Source: Schistocerca nitens
Taxonomy: Eukaryota > Arthropoda > Insecta > Orthoptera > Acrididae
Direction: 5' to 3'
NCBI RefSeq assembly: GCF_023898315.1
Contig: NC_064622.1
Location: 275,147,503-275,211,502, forward strand
Length of the DNA: 64,000 nucleotides
Part shown: positions 1 to 10,719 of the stretch, piece by piece
Layout of the letters: each line of letters starts with the position of its first letter
Position numbering within the stretch: position 1 is the first letter of the stretch
Made by a program: the position numbers and the translations under genes
Notes under the pieces: model-generated
Database searches by the model: none
Seen by the model: only the letters and a program-made list of their open reading frames with translations
What the model was told of the DNA's origin: nothing

Positions 1-44
1 TTCTCAGATGTGTAAGGAACCTTACAGTTCATATACATCCAGAA

Positions 45-150
45 GAATTAATTCCTTCTGCGGATGACACAAGTATTCTAATGAAGCAGAAAAATTTGCA
101 AATAATTAGCTTTTAAAAATTATTGAATTGTCTCTGCAAAATTTAAGGGG
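45..150 (+). pseudogene. Weak LINE reverse-transcriptase motif remnant
   Basis: One frame reads SADDTSILMKQKN, which resembles the F-ADDT catalytic block of jockey/CR1-type reverse transcriptases. A stop follows within about ten codons and no other block is readable. The sequence continues to about 320 as an anonymous open frame with no recognisable domain. The family assignment rests on one short motif and is tentative. Confidence 0.3.
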
Positions 151-469
151 AAAATGCAGTAGGGGCACGTATTCAATTCTGCGCTTTTACCAGTACAAAA
201 CCAACGCTGCATTCGATAATCCCAATATTAGAAGAAAAAATTGGCCAGTTCCGAGTAGGACTTGCGCACTGAGGCTTCCATACAAACTGATATATGTATC
301 CAGTATAGACAGTTAATCCATTCCGTAAATCGAGAGTCTCGACGATTTTTATACTGCCGATATATCGGTCCCAGGGATTACAAGACTTTCAAGAATGATT
401 TGATTTCAAGTTCGAAGTCGGATGTCAAATGAAAAAAATGACTTTTTGTCGTGGTGTATAGTTACAGAT
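151..469. other. No recognisable feature
   Basis: AT-rich sequence with only a 62-codon open frame that shows no family motif. I see no repeat boundary or RNA gene. Confidence 0.5.
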
Positions 470-1309
470 TATCCATAGAAAGATAGAGAAACACTCTTGA
501 AGACACTGGAAGAAATGAAGATGGACAACAAAACCAGGAAGCTAACCCAGGGAACATCAACAAATACAACATCCAAAGTGAAATTTATGGAGGAGATCTC
601 GAAACCCTTAGAAATCAAGACAGGAGTGAGGAAGGGAGATGGGCTGTCACCCATTCTATTTAATTCGGTTTTGTAGAAAATAATCAGGACATGGGACAAA
701 GGAGTGAATGGGGTAAAGACGGGGAGACACAAGGATAGAACCGTCAACATAAAACTGGCGTTTGCCGATGATATAGCTATCATAACAAATAACAGAAAAG
801 AAGCCAGGAAACTCTATAGACAATACATGAAATCTCATACAGAAACAGGGCTACAAATCTCATATGAAAGAACGCAATACCCGGAACAAAATCCACAGAC
901 AACCGCTGGTAACGAAGTGTGGACAGATAACTCAACTAGATAGCATCAAATACCCGGGAGAGATTATACAGAAAACAGGACTGAACGCAGCATCCAATGG
1001 AGAAAGGATCACAAAACTACAAAAAGCACACAAACTTACAATGAACCATTACAACAAAAGAAGTATTTCCATCAATGCCACATTACGACACTTCAGTACA
1101 GTAGTCTTACCAGAGGCCTTGTATGCATCAGAAACAAGGGAAGAACGAAAATTAAGGAGATGGAAAAAGAAGAGAGCAACATACTGAGAAAGATCTTCGG
1201 GCCAGTTCAGAATGAGGGGATCTGGATAAAGAGGCCGACAAAGAACTGTACGAACAGACAGAGATGATTACAAACAACATCAGGGCAAGGTTCTACGGAC
1301 ATATAAATA

Positions 1310-2658
1310 CGAGTGTTGACTGAAAAGTAATGCCTCCACCTTCGTAACTCTTCAACAGTTGGCAGCATTGATATGCGGCAGGTACTGGCTTGTTCCGTAG
1401 CCTCTTCTCTGCAGCTCCAGTTGACGGGAAGCCTGAGCATTGAAGATCGGTTGTGTTGTTACAGCGTAAAGTATGGAACCCTGCGCAGACGGTCGGTCAA
1501 TGCGATTTAAGCAGCGTGCAGTCATTGAATTCTTGACACCAGAAGGTGTCACCCCAAACGAGATTCATCAGAAAATGAAAGCAGTTTATGGTGATGGTGT
1601 TGATGTGAGTACTGTGCGACGTTGGACGAGTAAGTTTATAGATGTTGAGGAGGTAACACCTGACCTGCGTGGCAACCAAAGAGTTGGACGTCCTGTGACA
1701 GCAACCACCGAGCTACACAAGCAAAATGTTACACATTGATTTAGGACGATCTTCGTAACACTCAGAGAGAAATTGCAAGCACAATCGGCATTTCACAAGG
1801 ACGTGTGGCTCACATTATTGCTTGGCTTGGCTATCGGAAGATCTGTGCACGATGGGTACCCCAGATGCTGACTCCTGAAATGAAAGTGCACAGACTTGAA
1901 AAATGTCAGGAACTCCTCTCGCCCTACGAGAATGAAACTGACGCCTTCCTCCATTCCATTGTGACAGGAGACGAAACGTGGGTTCATCATTACGACCCGG
2001 AGACGAAACGTCAGTCTATGGAATATCGACACAAAGACTCGCCCCAGAAAAAGAAATTCAAAACGCAGCCCTCAGCTGGAAAAATCATGGCCACACTGTT
2101 CTAGGATGCAGATGGTGTCATCCCTGTTGATTTCCTTGATCGTGGAACAACGATAAATTCAGAGCGTTATATTACAACGCTGCAAATTCTGAATCGACGG
2201 CTAACAAGGGTCCGAAAGGAAAAGGGAAATGTTTTCCTGCAGCATGACAATGCCAAACCACACACTTCACGTGCCACCACAGCAGAACTTCAAGTGACTG
2301 AATCTCACCACCGTACGGCATCCTCCATACAGTCCGGATTTAGCACCGTCTGACTTCCATCTGTTCCCGATAATGAAAGACGGTCTGTAGGGACATCATT
2401 ATGCTTCTGATGTAGACGCTGAGAGAACTGTGAGACTGTGGTTGCAGAAAAAGAGTGTCGACTTCTTCCGTGACGGCTTCAGGAAACTTGCTCTTCGTTG
2501 GCAGAAATGTATCCAATTGGCTGGTGATTATGTGGAAAAGTGAATATTGGTAATTAAAGATTACACTCTAAGGATTATTTCTGCGTTTGATTTATTAAAA
2601 TATTCCCATCCAAATCCAATTAACGAAGGTGGAGGCAATACTTTTCATTCAACCCTCG
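1310..2658 (+). mobile_element. mariner transposon with intact terminal repeats
   Basis: The ends are inverted repeats. The left begins CGAGTGTTGACTGAAAAGTA and the reverse complement of the right begins CGAGGGTTGAATGAAAAGTA; both continue to CCTCCACCTTCGT. The element is flanked by TA at 1308-1309 and 2659-2660, the usual mariner target duplication. Its length of 1,349 bp is typical for mariner. It sits inside the LINE fragment above, so it inserted after that LINE. The encoded transposase is broken, so it could move only in trans. Confidence 0.93.
1473..2543 (+). pseudogene. mariner transposase, frameshifted
   Basis: The N-terminal helix-turn-helix region reads from the ATG at 1473 (MEPCADGRSMRFKQRAVIEF) to a stop at 1737-1739. 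The catalytic region continues in another frame from about 1805. It has VTGDETWVHHYDPETKRQS around the first catalytic Asp, then a stop at 2102-2104, then FLQHDNAKPHTS near 2233-2270 with the second Asp. The third-Asp region (SPDLAPSDFH) lies near 2334-2362 in yet another frame. The C-terminus ends GDYVEK before a TGA at 2541-2543, the usual mariner ending. All D,D34D landmarks exist but in several frames, so no functional enzyme is made. Confidence 0.88.
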
Positions 2659-2994
2659 TAGGATGAACGAAAATAGATTGACGAAGAAAATTTTTAACAT
2701 AGTGATAAGAAATACAGTGAAACCCCACTCGGTAAAGGAAACCATGGAAGACCTCAAGAAACTGAACATCTCTGCAGAAGACATGACAGACAGGAAAAAA
2801 TGCACTGCAAAAAACAGAAATTACAGCAAACGCCCAAAGAGGAGAAAACAGCATAGAAGCAGACAGAAGAGGGGAAGAAGAAACACAGTGAATATATGAG
2901 AGGCTTTTGGGAAGAAAAAAGAAAGAGACAAAAAAGTCATGAAATTACATTGTTTCTTTAATTAATGGGGAATTAACGTTAATAATAATAATAA

Positions 2995-3312
2995 AGATTA
3001 AGAGTTTTCTGATTTGTTTTCCTTCACTTGCTCTGTGACGCCTCGATTCTTGTCAAATTTGATGGTTCCAGTCAAAGGCAAGTATTCTCATTATCGGACA
3101 AACAGACAGATGCACTAACAACAAAATGATCCTATATCGATTGTTCTTGATGTTACCGACTGACATACAGACCCCTTCTATATCCTACATTACACCTATA
3201 TAAAACTGACAGTAACACAAAATCAGATCACTATGGTTGTACCAAATCTTTTATACTTTACCCAATTATACTGAATGCCTGCGAGAGAGCAAACCTAGAC
3301 TCTAAAGGAAAA
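2995..3312. other. No recognisable feature
   Basis: Low-complexity, AT-rich spacer between a LINE tail and a short LINE copy. No open frame of note. Confidence 0.5.
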
Positions 3313-3324
3313 ATGTAGCTTATG

Positions 3325-3476
3325 TTGTTGTTGTTGTTGTGGTCTTCAGTCCTGAGACTGGTTTGATGCAGCTCTCCATGCTACTCTACCCTGTGCAATC
3401 TTCTTCATCTCCCAGTACCTACTGCAGTCTACATCCTTCTGAATCTGCTTAGTGTATTCATGTGTGTGCTTAGTGT
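3325..3476 (-). mobile_element. 5'-truncated LINE copy with 12-bp duplication
   Basis: The reverse complement matches the 3' end of the LINE at 7068-8648: a CTAAGCAGATTCAGAAGGAT-type segment, then the stop and a (CAA)n tail seen here as (TTG)n at 3325-3339. The flanks repeat ATGTAGCTTATG at 3313-3324 and 3477-3488, a target-site duplication. Only about the last 150 bp were copied, a typical severe 5' truncation. The last 20 bp or so contain a local duplication of GCTTAGTGTA. Confidence 0.9.
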
Positions 3477-3488
3477 ATGTAGCTTATG

Positions 3489-3698
3489 GTAAAGTCATAA
3501 TTCATAGAAGAATTTTTACTTTGAAATTTTCTGCTTAATTAGTGCAAAAGTAAAATCGATTATGTGACGTCTCCTGTAAACGGTCATCATACAGCCCTAT
3601 TTAGATACAAAGTAAGGTAATATCCATTATATTCAACCCCTGACATATCGTACAAGCAACCAATGGAATAGTGACTAACAATACAACGACGTTTCGCA
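3489..3698. other. No recognisable feature
   Basis: Short AT-rich spacer between the LINE copy and the mariner at 3701. Nothing identifiable. Confidence 0.4.
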
Positions 3699-3700
3699 TA

Positions 3701-5005
3701 TGAGGCCAGTTCACAAAATTCCGGAACTTTGTCCACAAAATTTTTCTACGCTTACCCTTTATTTATTCAAGATGTCCTCCTTCGAAATACTCTCCTCCAC
3801 AATAGATGCACTGCTCCCAATGCCGTTTCCAGTTCTTGAAGCAGTCTTGGTACGCCTCTTTCTGGGTCAAGCGAAACGCCATTTACGAATTTTCTTTCAT
3901 CCCATCTATCGCTGCAAATAACGGGGTTTTCAACTTTGGAAATAAGAAAAAGTTCGCACGGGACAGGCCTCGAGAGTACGGAAGATGAGGCAGCAAACCG
4001 ACTTAATTTTTTGCAATAATGACGCACCAACAAAAATGAATGTGCGAGTGCGTTAACGTGATGCAAAAGCCATGAATTGTCTCGCCACATTTCAGGCCGT
4101 TTTTCCTTCTCAAATTTTCTCGCAGGCGTCGCAGCACGTCACGATAGTACCATCGATTAACAGTTTGTCCCTGTGGCACGAATTCACGATGAACTAGTAG
4201 TTCAAACTCAAAGAAAATTATCAGCATGGCTCCCACATTTGACCGGATCTGACGAACTTTTTTAGGCCTTGGAGAACCTTTCCCAACTCACTGTGAAGAC
4301 TGAACCCTGGTCTCAACATCATGGCTGTAGTCCCATGGCCCACCACCAGTTACAATTCTCTTAAGGAACATCTCATTCTCATTTGCGAGATAAAAAACAC
4401 AGATTTCGAGGCGAAGGTCTTTCAGGTCTTTACTGATGAGCTGGGAAACGGACTTGGCGGCAAAACGACACATTCCAAGATGCGGTGCTATAATTTCGTG
4501 ACATGATCCAACTGAAATGTCACACTCTTCTGCAATCTCTCTGACAGTGAGTCTTCGATCGGCACGCACAATTTCGTTGACGTTCCTGGCATGAGCATCG
4601 TCGATAGGCGTTGTAGGGCTTCCTGAACGACGGTCATCTTTCACTTCCGTCTGGCCATTTTTAAACCGTGTAAACGATTCGTAACATCGAGTGCGGCTTA
4701 AGCACTCATCACTGTAGGAGTCTTGCATCATTTGGTGTGTCTCTGTGAAGCTTTTCTTGAGTATCGCGCAAAATTTAATGCAGACGCAGTGCTCCTCTGA
4801 TTATGCCATCTCGAAATTCGCAAACTGTGCGACACAATGTTCTACACAATACAGCACTGAAAACCAACTAACATACACAAAACAATGAAACTTCCGGCAG
4901 TTACACGTTAAACATAGGCGTGTGCAGAGATGCCAACCGCATTTCGTTCCAACACAAGACTGGCGCGAAATTACGAATGTTCCGGAATTTTCTGAACAGA
5001 CCTCG
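3701..5005 (-). mobile_element. mariner transposon, minus strand
   Basis: Imperfect inverted ends (left TGAGGCCAGTTCACAAAATT; right, reversed, CGAGGTCTGTTCAGAAAATT) continue to CCGGAAC on both sides. TA flanks the element at 3699-3700 and 5006-5007. The length is 1,305 bp. Its right edge lies against the C-terminal coding remnant of another LINE (5045-5400), suggesting insertion into that LINE. Confidence 0.9.
3760..4807 (-). pseudogene. mariner transposase, inactivated
   Basis: Read on the minus strand from an ATG at 4807, with a stop already at codon 3. The main open stretch (4731 down to 4288) carries the second helix-turn-helix (LTVREIAEECDISVGSCHEI). The first catalytic block reads VTGGGPWDYSHDVETR where the family has VTGDETW, so the first catalytic Asp is lost as well as the frame. 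The remaining catalytic region (4236 down to about 3760) is spread over two overlapping frames. This copy is clearly dead. Confidence 0.85.
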
Positions 5006-5044
5006 TATATTCCATTCTTCTTTTTGCCACTGTGACTTCTCCCT

Positions 5045-5400
5045 TTTACAGTTCCAGTCGCAAACGGTTCGCGGGAATAATGACTGCAGATAAGCCTCTA
5101 ATCTCCCCGGTTTTATTTTCATAGTCTTCTCGCGAGATCTAAGTAGGAGGAAGCAATATACTGGTTAACTCTTCTAGGAATGTTCGCTCTTGGAACTTTA
5201 ACAGTGCATCACATCGCGATGCAGAACACCTCTCTTGTAGCGTGTGCCACTGGAAACGGACTAAATGAACCTGTGACGAAACGCGTTGCTCTGCTGCGAA
5301 TCTTCTCTATTTCCTCTACCATAGCTGTCTGGGACGCATCTCAGATTGACTAGCCGTATTCAAGTATTGGTAGAAGGAGTGTTTTGCAAGTAGACTACAT
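5045..5400 (-). pseudogene. LINE reverse-transcriptase C-terminus (jockey/CR1-like)
   Basis: The reverse complement reads CKTLLLPILEYG, then a stop-interrupted stretch, then MVEEIEKIRSRATRFVTGSF. This is the post-RT block normally seen as TLVRPLLEY...IEKVQRRAARF in this clade, as in the better copy at 46880-47604. It continues to a FPRTVCDWN-type ending near 5060. Three in-frame stops show it is decayed. Confidence 0.7.
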
Positions 5401-5404
5401 TTGT

Positions 5405-6041
5405 TGAACATTTTTCCAGTGAATCTTAGGAATGGCGGTTATCGCTGAAACAGCAGGTTTTTGGTTATATCAGGTTTTTTCCAATGAAATTTTAATCTGA
5501 CTGTTAAAACCGCTCAAAATAACCTGTTTTTGAAATAACCGATATTTGGTTTTTTATTCCTATTATTTCCTGTAATAAACGTAGAAATCTGACAAAGATT
5601 GAAAAAATTAACTCTCTGTTATACATTCTTAAGCATTTTCTTACGATTTCATCCACCAGACACTACGGACTTCTTATTTCGTCGTTAATTAGATTTTGTC
5701 AATAATTTTCAAAATTTGATTTTCATTTAAATTCCTAGCGTTTGCAATAGTGTGTGTTTCAGAATCTAGATCTTCCCCATTAGTTCCAGCTAACCACTTT
5801 CAATTATTTCTAAGCGCGGTTTTCGACATTCACCTTCATTTCGCCGTCTCGCGTAGGCAGTACCATCCACACTTCTGTTGTAAGGAGAAGGTATGAGTCG
5901 TAAATCTGCAACCACATTAATAACTCTTCCTCGTCCAGTTCATAATATCATGCAGATGCATGCACCGATGAGCCAAAACCCCGCGATACTGAAAGCCACC
6001 TGATGTCTGAGAGTAAGTGACACGCTAAGGGGTGTATACAG
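5405..6041. other. No recognisable feature
   Basis: AT-rich stretch with local runs of AACC/GGTT-type words around 5440-5560 and no coding signal. A short piece near 5964-5980 resembles the terminal sequence of some insect Tc1 elements but is too short to call. Confidence 0.45.
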
Positions 6042-6838
6042 GCTGGTCAGAAACAATCCGAAAACGTTGCAAGAATTTTGCAGGGTAGGTTGGGCTGCGA
6101 GATAATTGTTAAGAAAGAAATTCGATAGTTGCGCTGTTTTCGAGTTGGCTATAGTTGTAATTAGTCAATCAGGACGTTGCGAGCGCAAATTCAAGCGCAC
6201 CGCCAGAGATTGTGTTCTTCGTTTGGTTCCCTAAAACCTAACAAGAGAGCGATACAAAAACTGGACTGAACCCGAACCAAAGGCTGAGCAGTCTCATGCG
6301 CTATCATCTACGCTATGAGATTAAGAGGCTATGGCACTAATTGTATCTTCACAAGCTGCGACATAGTAGCGAATAAAACAGTGTCCCGAAAATAGAATAA
6401 ATTTCCTTTACGTCTATGGTCACAAATTTTTTGTCGTCAGACTACTGGTTTCGGTCCATAGTGACCATGTTCAGATCTGATTTATAAAAGCATGTGCTAA
6501 TGTAGTAATTTTGTGTTTCACATTTGACGACGCCACCATGGCTCCAGTACATTACGACATGTTTTTACAAAACAGGTCTGAAGATGGTCATTATAGACCG
6601 AAACCGGTAGTCCGATGACAAAATATTCGTGACCATAGACGCAAAGTAAAGGAAATTTATACTAACTGTATCTGGCGGTCCGGTTACATTTGCGCGCGCG
6701 CAACGGCCTGATTAGCCAACTTCAGTGCTAGTCAACTCGGAAACGGCGCAATGCGTCGAATTTTTTCTTAACAATCATTTCTCAGGACAACCTATCCCGC
6801 AACACCCTTACAATCCCATCAGAGTGTTTATGAGCGCC
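6042..6838. mobile_element. Fold-back element with ~165-bp inverted arms
   Basis: The left arm (about 6042-6209) and right arm (about 6671-6838) are inverted copies. For example CGCCAGAGA at 6201-6209 pairs with TCTGGCGG at 6671, and AATTGTTAAGAAAGAAATTCG pairs with its complement near 6756-6777. The arms differ by many substitutions and small gaps, so the element is old. No transposase is present. The ends are blurred and I cannot name a target duplication or superfamily. The interior contains a separate inverted-repeat element. Confidence 0.75.
6397..6660. mobile_element. Nested inverted-repeat MITE
   Basis: Arms of roughly 105 bp (6397-6503 and 6549-6660) are inverted copies around a short loop. 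The shared core is GACTACTGGTTTCGGTC on the left and GACCGAAACCGGTAGTC on the right. The arms pair to within a few bases of both ends (AAATTTCCTTTA). It sits between the arms of the larger fold-back element. No coding capacity. Confidence 0.75.
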
Positions 6839-7067
6839 CTGTGTAAGTGCAGCGCAGAGGCATGGGGAATTATTCTAGTGACGATTTGGGCCGCAAATGG
6901 AGGACTCCACAGACATGAGCGATTAGATTGCTACGGCCTGGCGAGTGGGAACGAGCATACTCAGTAACAACGAAGCTGGTCAACTGTACACGAGCTACTG
7001 CCAAGAACATACAGGATGTTTCACTAAATATGTTTGCCTCTGTAAGTTACGAAGTAATAGGTGACGG

Positions 7068-8626
7068 GCAATGTACTTGAGGACAATATTATGGAAATGG
7101 AAGAGAATGTAGATGATGAAATGGGAGATAAGATACTGCGTGAAGAGTTTGACAGAGCACTGAAAGACCTGAGTCGAAACAAGGCCCCGAGAGTGGACAA
7201 CATTCCATTAGAACTACTGATGGCCTTGGGAGAACCAGTCATGACAAAACTCTACCATCTGGTGAGCAAGATGTGTGAGACAGGCGAAATACCCACAGAC
7301 TTCAAGAAGAATATAATAATTCCAATCCCAAAGAAAGCAGGTGTTGACAGATGTGAAAATTACCGAACTATCAGTTTAATAAGTCACAGCTGCAAAATAC
7401 TAACGCGAATTCTTTACAGACGAATGGAAAAACTGGTAGAAGCGGACCTCGGGGAAGATCAGTTTGGATTCCGTAGAAATGTTGGAACACGTGAGGCAAT
7501 ACTAACCTTACGACTTATCTTAGAAGAAAGATTAAGGAAAGGCAAACCTACGTTTCTAGCATTTGTAGACTTAGAGAAAGCTTTTGACAATGTTAACTGG
7601 AATACTCTCTTTCAAATTCTGAAGGTGGCAGGGGTAAAATACAGGGAGCGAAAGGCTATTTACAATTTGTACAGAAACCAGATGGCAGTTATAAGAGTCG
7701 AGGGACATGAAATGGAAGCAGTGGTTGGGAAAGGAGTGAGACAGGGTTGTAGCCTCTCCCCGATGTTTTTCAATCTGTATATTGAGCAAGCAGTAAAAGA
7801 AACAAAAGAAAAATTCGGAGTAGGCATTAAAATTCATGGAGAAGAAGTAAAAACTTTGAGGTTCGCCGATGACATTGTAATTCTGTCAGGGACAGCAAAA
7901 GACTTGGAAGAGCAGTTGAACGGAATGGACAGTGTCTTGAAAGGAGGATATAAGATGAACATCAACAAAAGCAAAACAAGTATAATGGAATGTAGTCAAA
8001 TTAAATCAGGTGATGCTGAGGGAATTAGATTAGGAAATGAGACACATAAAGTAGTAAAGGAGTTTTGCTATTTAGGGAGTAAAATAACTGATGATGGTCG
8101 AAGTAGAGAGGATATAAAATGTAGACTGGCAATGGCAAGGAAATCGTTTCTGAAGAAGAGAAATTTGTTAACATCGAATATAGATTTAAGTGTCAGAAAG
8201 TCGTTTCTGAAAGTATTTGTATGGAGTGTAGCCATGTATGGAAGTGAAACATGGTCGATAACTAGTGTGGACAAGAAGAGAATAGAAGCTTTCGAAATGT
8301 GGTGCTACAGAAAAATGCTGAAGATAAGGTGGGTAGATCACGTAACTAATGAGGAGGTATTGAATAGGGTTGGGGAGAAGAGAAGTTTGTGGCACAACTT
8401 GACTAGAAGAAGGGATCGGTTGGTAGGACATGTTTTGAGGCATCAAGGGATCACAAATTTAGCATTGGAGGGCAGCGTGGAGGGTAAAAATCGTAGAGGG
8501 AGACCAAGAGATGAATACACTAAGCAGATTCAGAAGGATGTAGGTTGCAGTAGGTACTGGGAGATGAAGAAGCTTGCACAGGATAGAGTAGCATGGAGAG
8601 CTGCATCAAACCAGTCTCAGGACTGA
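7068..8626 (+). CDS. LINE reverse transcriptase, open but 5'-truncated (RTE/BovB-like)
   Basis: An uninterrupted frame of about 520 codons. In order it shows RNKAPRVDNIPLELL (finger), PIPKKAG and YRTISLIS, GFRRNVGTREAI, the motif-A block AFVDLEKAFDNVNW with its Asp, GVRQGCSLSPMFFNLYIEQ (motif B), and LRFADDIVIL with the catalytic DD. The C-terminal region has YLGSKITDDG, MYGSETWSI and RIEAFEMWCYRKML, resembling RTE/BovB-like elements. The ATG usually chosen (7061) lies in the target duplication, so the true start is missing. The upstream endonuclease is absent. This is the longest open frame in the window. It is probably not expressed usefully, but the lack of any stop in 1.5 kb suggests recent insertion. 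Confidence 0.9.
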
Positions 8627-8648
8627 AGACAACAACAACAACAACAAC
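7068..8648 (+). mobile_element. 5'-truncated LINE with 9-bp target duplication
   Basis: The insertion is flanked by AGGTGACGG at 7059-7067 and 8649-8657. It ends with the stop codon followed by a (CAA)n tail (about 8626-8648). It lies in the left terminal repeat of the DNA transposon 7012-10710; removing it restores the match to the right terminal repeat. Two other copies of the same family lie at 3325-3476 and 42814-43709. Confidence 0.95.
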
Positions 8649-8969
8649 AGGTGACGGAAATATTTATTGCGGTAGGTCATCATAAGAAACGTTACACTGT
8701 CTGCGGAGCTATGGATATAGTTTATTGTGTTATTATCCAAAGAGTTATAGCAAAAAGATACAACTTTTTAAATGAAACTACAGTTGTTTCTATCATGCAC
8801 CGGAATCAGTAACACCAGCTGTGTATACATCAGTTTAAATTACACTCCTATCACTTTTAGTTTGGCAGCTACAACCTTTCAAAGTTTCAGGGGCAGATAT
8901 CACACGCTGTACATAGTACATGGCTGTGTGCTGGGTGAAGGATGTTCTGGAGGTGGGAAGTTGATTTAA

Positions 8970-10232
8970 ATGAGATGTTCAAATGTGCGTCCATGTTCCT
9001 GAATGCACAACGCAATCCGCCTTCTAAAGGATCTGCAGACGAGATGTAACATCGCCGGTGTCACGGAGCAAATTGCGTCCTCGATGCGCCGTTTTAGATC
9101 ATCTGGGGATGTGGGCTCAGTGACATAAACACGATCCTTTAGATATCCCACAAAAATAAATCTACTGGTGTTAAATCAGGCGACCTTGCGGGCCATGAAT
9201 GAGGACCGTGGCGGCCCAACCACCTTCCTGCAAACCTGTTGTTTAGTTCTTCCACAACAGCACGCGCAGAATAGGCTGGGTGACCATCGTGCTGCATCCA
9301 CATATGGACTCTCGTGTGTAGACACACATGTTCAAGGAGACCACCCGAACTGTTGACTATAAACGCGCGATATGAAATGGTTCAAATGGCTCTGAGCACT
9401 ATGGGACTCAACTGCTGTGGTCATAAGTCCCCTAGAACTTAGAACTACTTAAACCTAACTAACCTAAGGACATCACACACATCCATGCCCGAGGCAGGAT
9501 TCGAACCTGCAACCGTAGCAGTCGCACGGTTCCGGACTGCGCGCCTAGAACCGCGAGACCACCGCGGCCGGCGCGCGATATAACTCACCTGTCAGTGTAC
9601 CTGGGAAGTAGTGTGGACCGATGATTTCATCCCCAAGGATTCCACACCATACACTAATAGACCACCTACGTTGACGGTCGACAGGTCGTACCCACCAAGG
9701 ATTGTCTGTGGCCCAGTAGTGCACGTTATGGCGATTCACTGCACCATAATTTGTGAACGTAGACTCATCAGAGAACATAACACCTTGTAAAGACTTCAGC
9801 GTGAAATTACGCATGGCCCATTCATAGAATGTAACTCTCGCACGGAAATCGTTCCCATGCAGCTCCTGAGTCAGTGACAGGCGGTACGGGTGAAACCTGT
9901 GGCCGTGTACTACAGGCCACACAGACGTGAGACTGACACCAGTGACTGCAGCAACGGCTCGTAAGCTGACATGAGGATCGTGGTGTCCTGTAGCTAAAAC
10001 AAACACCTTCGTCTCCCCACTTCTTGCAGTTCTTCGTCTTTTACTGCGGCGCATTACCAAGCTGCCTGTTCCCGAAGTCGTTGTTCGCATGTAAGAACGT
10101 AATAGCTGCAGTTGCTCTTCGCTTATGATATCTCACGGCGTACGTCATGGCTGCTTCAGTGACATCGTGTCGGCACTCGCCGAGCATCAGTAACATGTCA
10201 ATGTACTCGTTGTTCGTGTATGCCATCTTCAT
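8970..10232 (-). pseudogene. Tc1/mariner-type transposase, frameshifted and SINE-split
   Basis: Begins MKMAYTNNEYIDMLLMLGEC at 10232, resembling the N-terminal domain of arthropod transposases annotated DUF4817 (from memory). A frameshift near 10060-10110 moves the reading to the frame with SLVMRRSKRRRTARSGE and then VMFSDESTFTNYGAVNRHNV (first Asp) around 9700-9790. A SINE at 9374-9571 then interrupts the gene. Beyond it, the second-Asp region reads MWMQHDGHPAYSARAVVEEL near 9255-9315 and the third reads WPARSPDLTPVDLFLWD near 9140-9190. The catalytic residues are all still visible, so apart from one frameshift and the SINE the gene is fairly fresh. Confidence 0.87.
9374..9571 (-). mobile_element. 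SINE type 1 (tRNA-headed)
   Basis: On the minus strand the tRNA-like head starts GCCGGCCGCGGTGGTCTCGC and has a B box GGTTCGAATCC. A body with TTAGGTTAGTTAGGTTTAAG and GGGACTTATGACC follows, ending near GAGCCATTTGAACCATTT. The flanking duplication is CGCGCGATAT (9364-9373 and 9572-9581). It interrupts the transposase of the host element. Confidence 0.95.
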
Positions 10233-10719
10233 CCGATGTCAGTAACTGTGGTACATTGAGCCCCGTTTGTTTGTGTGGCTCCAACTGTCGGATATACGGC
10301 CGTGTGCGGCGACTGTCGGCAGTCTAACAGCGCATCGAGGGATCTTCTCGCTCCGTGACAACGGCGACATTACAACTCGGCCGCACCACATTTAGAAGGC
10401 GCATTGCGTTATGCGCAGCGTGTTTGGTATCTGCCCCTGAAACTTTGAAGGTTTGTAGCTCCCAAACTAAAAGTGATAGGAATGTAATTTAAGTTGTTGT
10501 ATACACAGCTGGTGTTACTGTTTCCAGTGCATGATAGAAACAACTATTGTTCCATTTAAAAAACTGTTTCCTTTTGCTGTAACTCTTTGGATAATAACAC
10601 AATAAACTTGTGTCCATAGCTCCCCAGACAGTGTAACCTACCGCAATAATATTTCCGTCGCCTATTACTTCGTAACTTAGAGGCAAACACATTTAGTGAA
10701 ACAACCTGTGTATGGAAAG

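Larger units (their letters stand above)
470..2994 (+). mobile_element. LINE 3' fragment (RTE-like), split by a mariner
   Basis: Reverse-transcriptase blocks are readable in shifting frames: VRKGDGLSPILFN near 625-665 and LAFADDIAIITNN near 752-790, the latter carrying the catalytic DD. The C-terminal part continues as ITNNIRARFYGHI near 1270-1305, where the reading is cut by a mariner (1310-2658). It resumes after the insertion at 2661 with MNENRLTKKIFN and a basic tail. The element ends in a short (AAT)n run near 2979-2994, as expected for a LINE with a simple-repeat tail. At least two frameshifts and a stop at 675-677 make it dead. No endonuclease or 5' end is present. The RTE-like assignment is by resemblance only. 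Confidence 0.75.
7012..10710 (-). mobile_element. Tc1/mariner-superfamily element with ~320-bp terminal repeats
   Basis: The left end (from 7012, then 8658 to about 8925 after removing a LINE) matches the reverse complement of about 10400-10710 over roughly 320 bp. The shared start is CAGG(A/T)TGTTTCACTAAAT. TA flanks both ends (7010-7011 and 10711-10712). The transposase lies between the arms on the minus strand. A LINE (7068-8648) inserted in the left arm and a SINE (9374-9571) inserted in the gene. Without these two insertions and their duplications it would be about 1.9 kb. Confidence 0.9.

Noticed and set aside
7061..7067. ATG at 7061 as true start of the LINE reverse transcriptase
   Set aside because: It lies in the target-site duplication belonging to the host transposon; the LINE itself starts at 7068 and is 5'-truncated.
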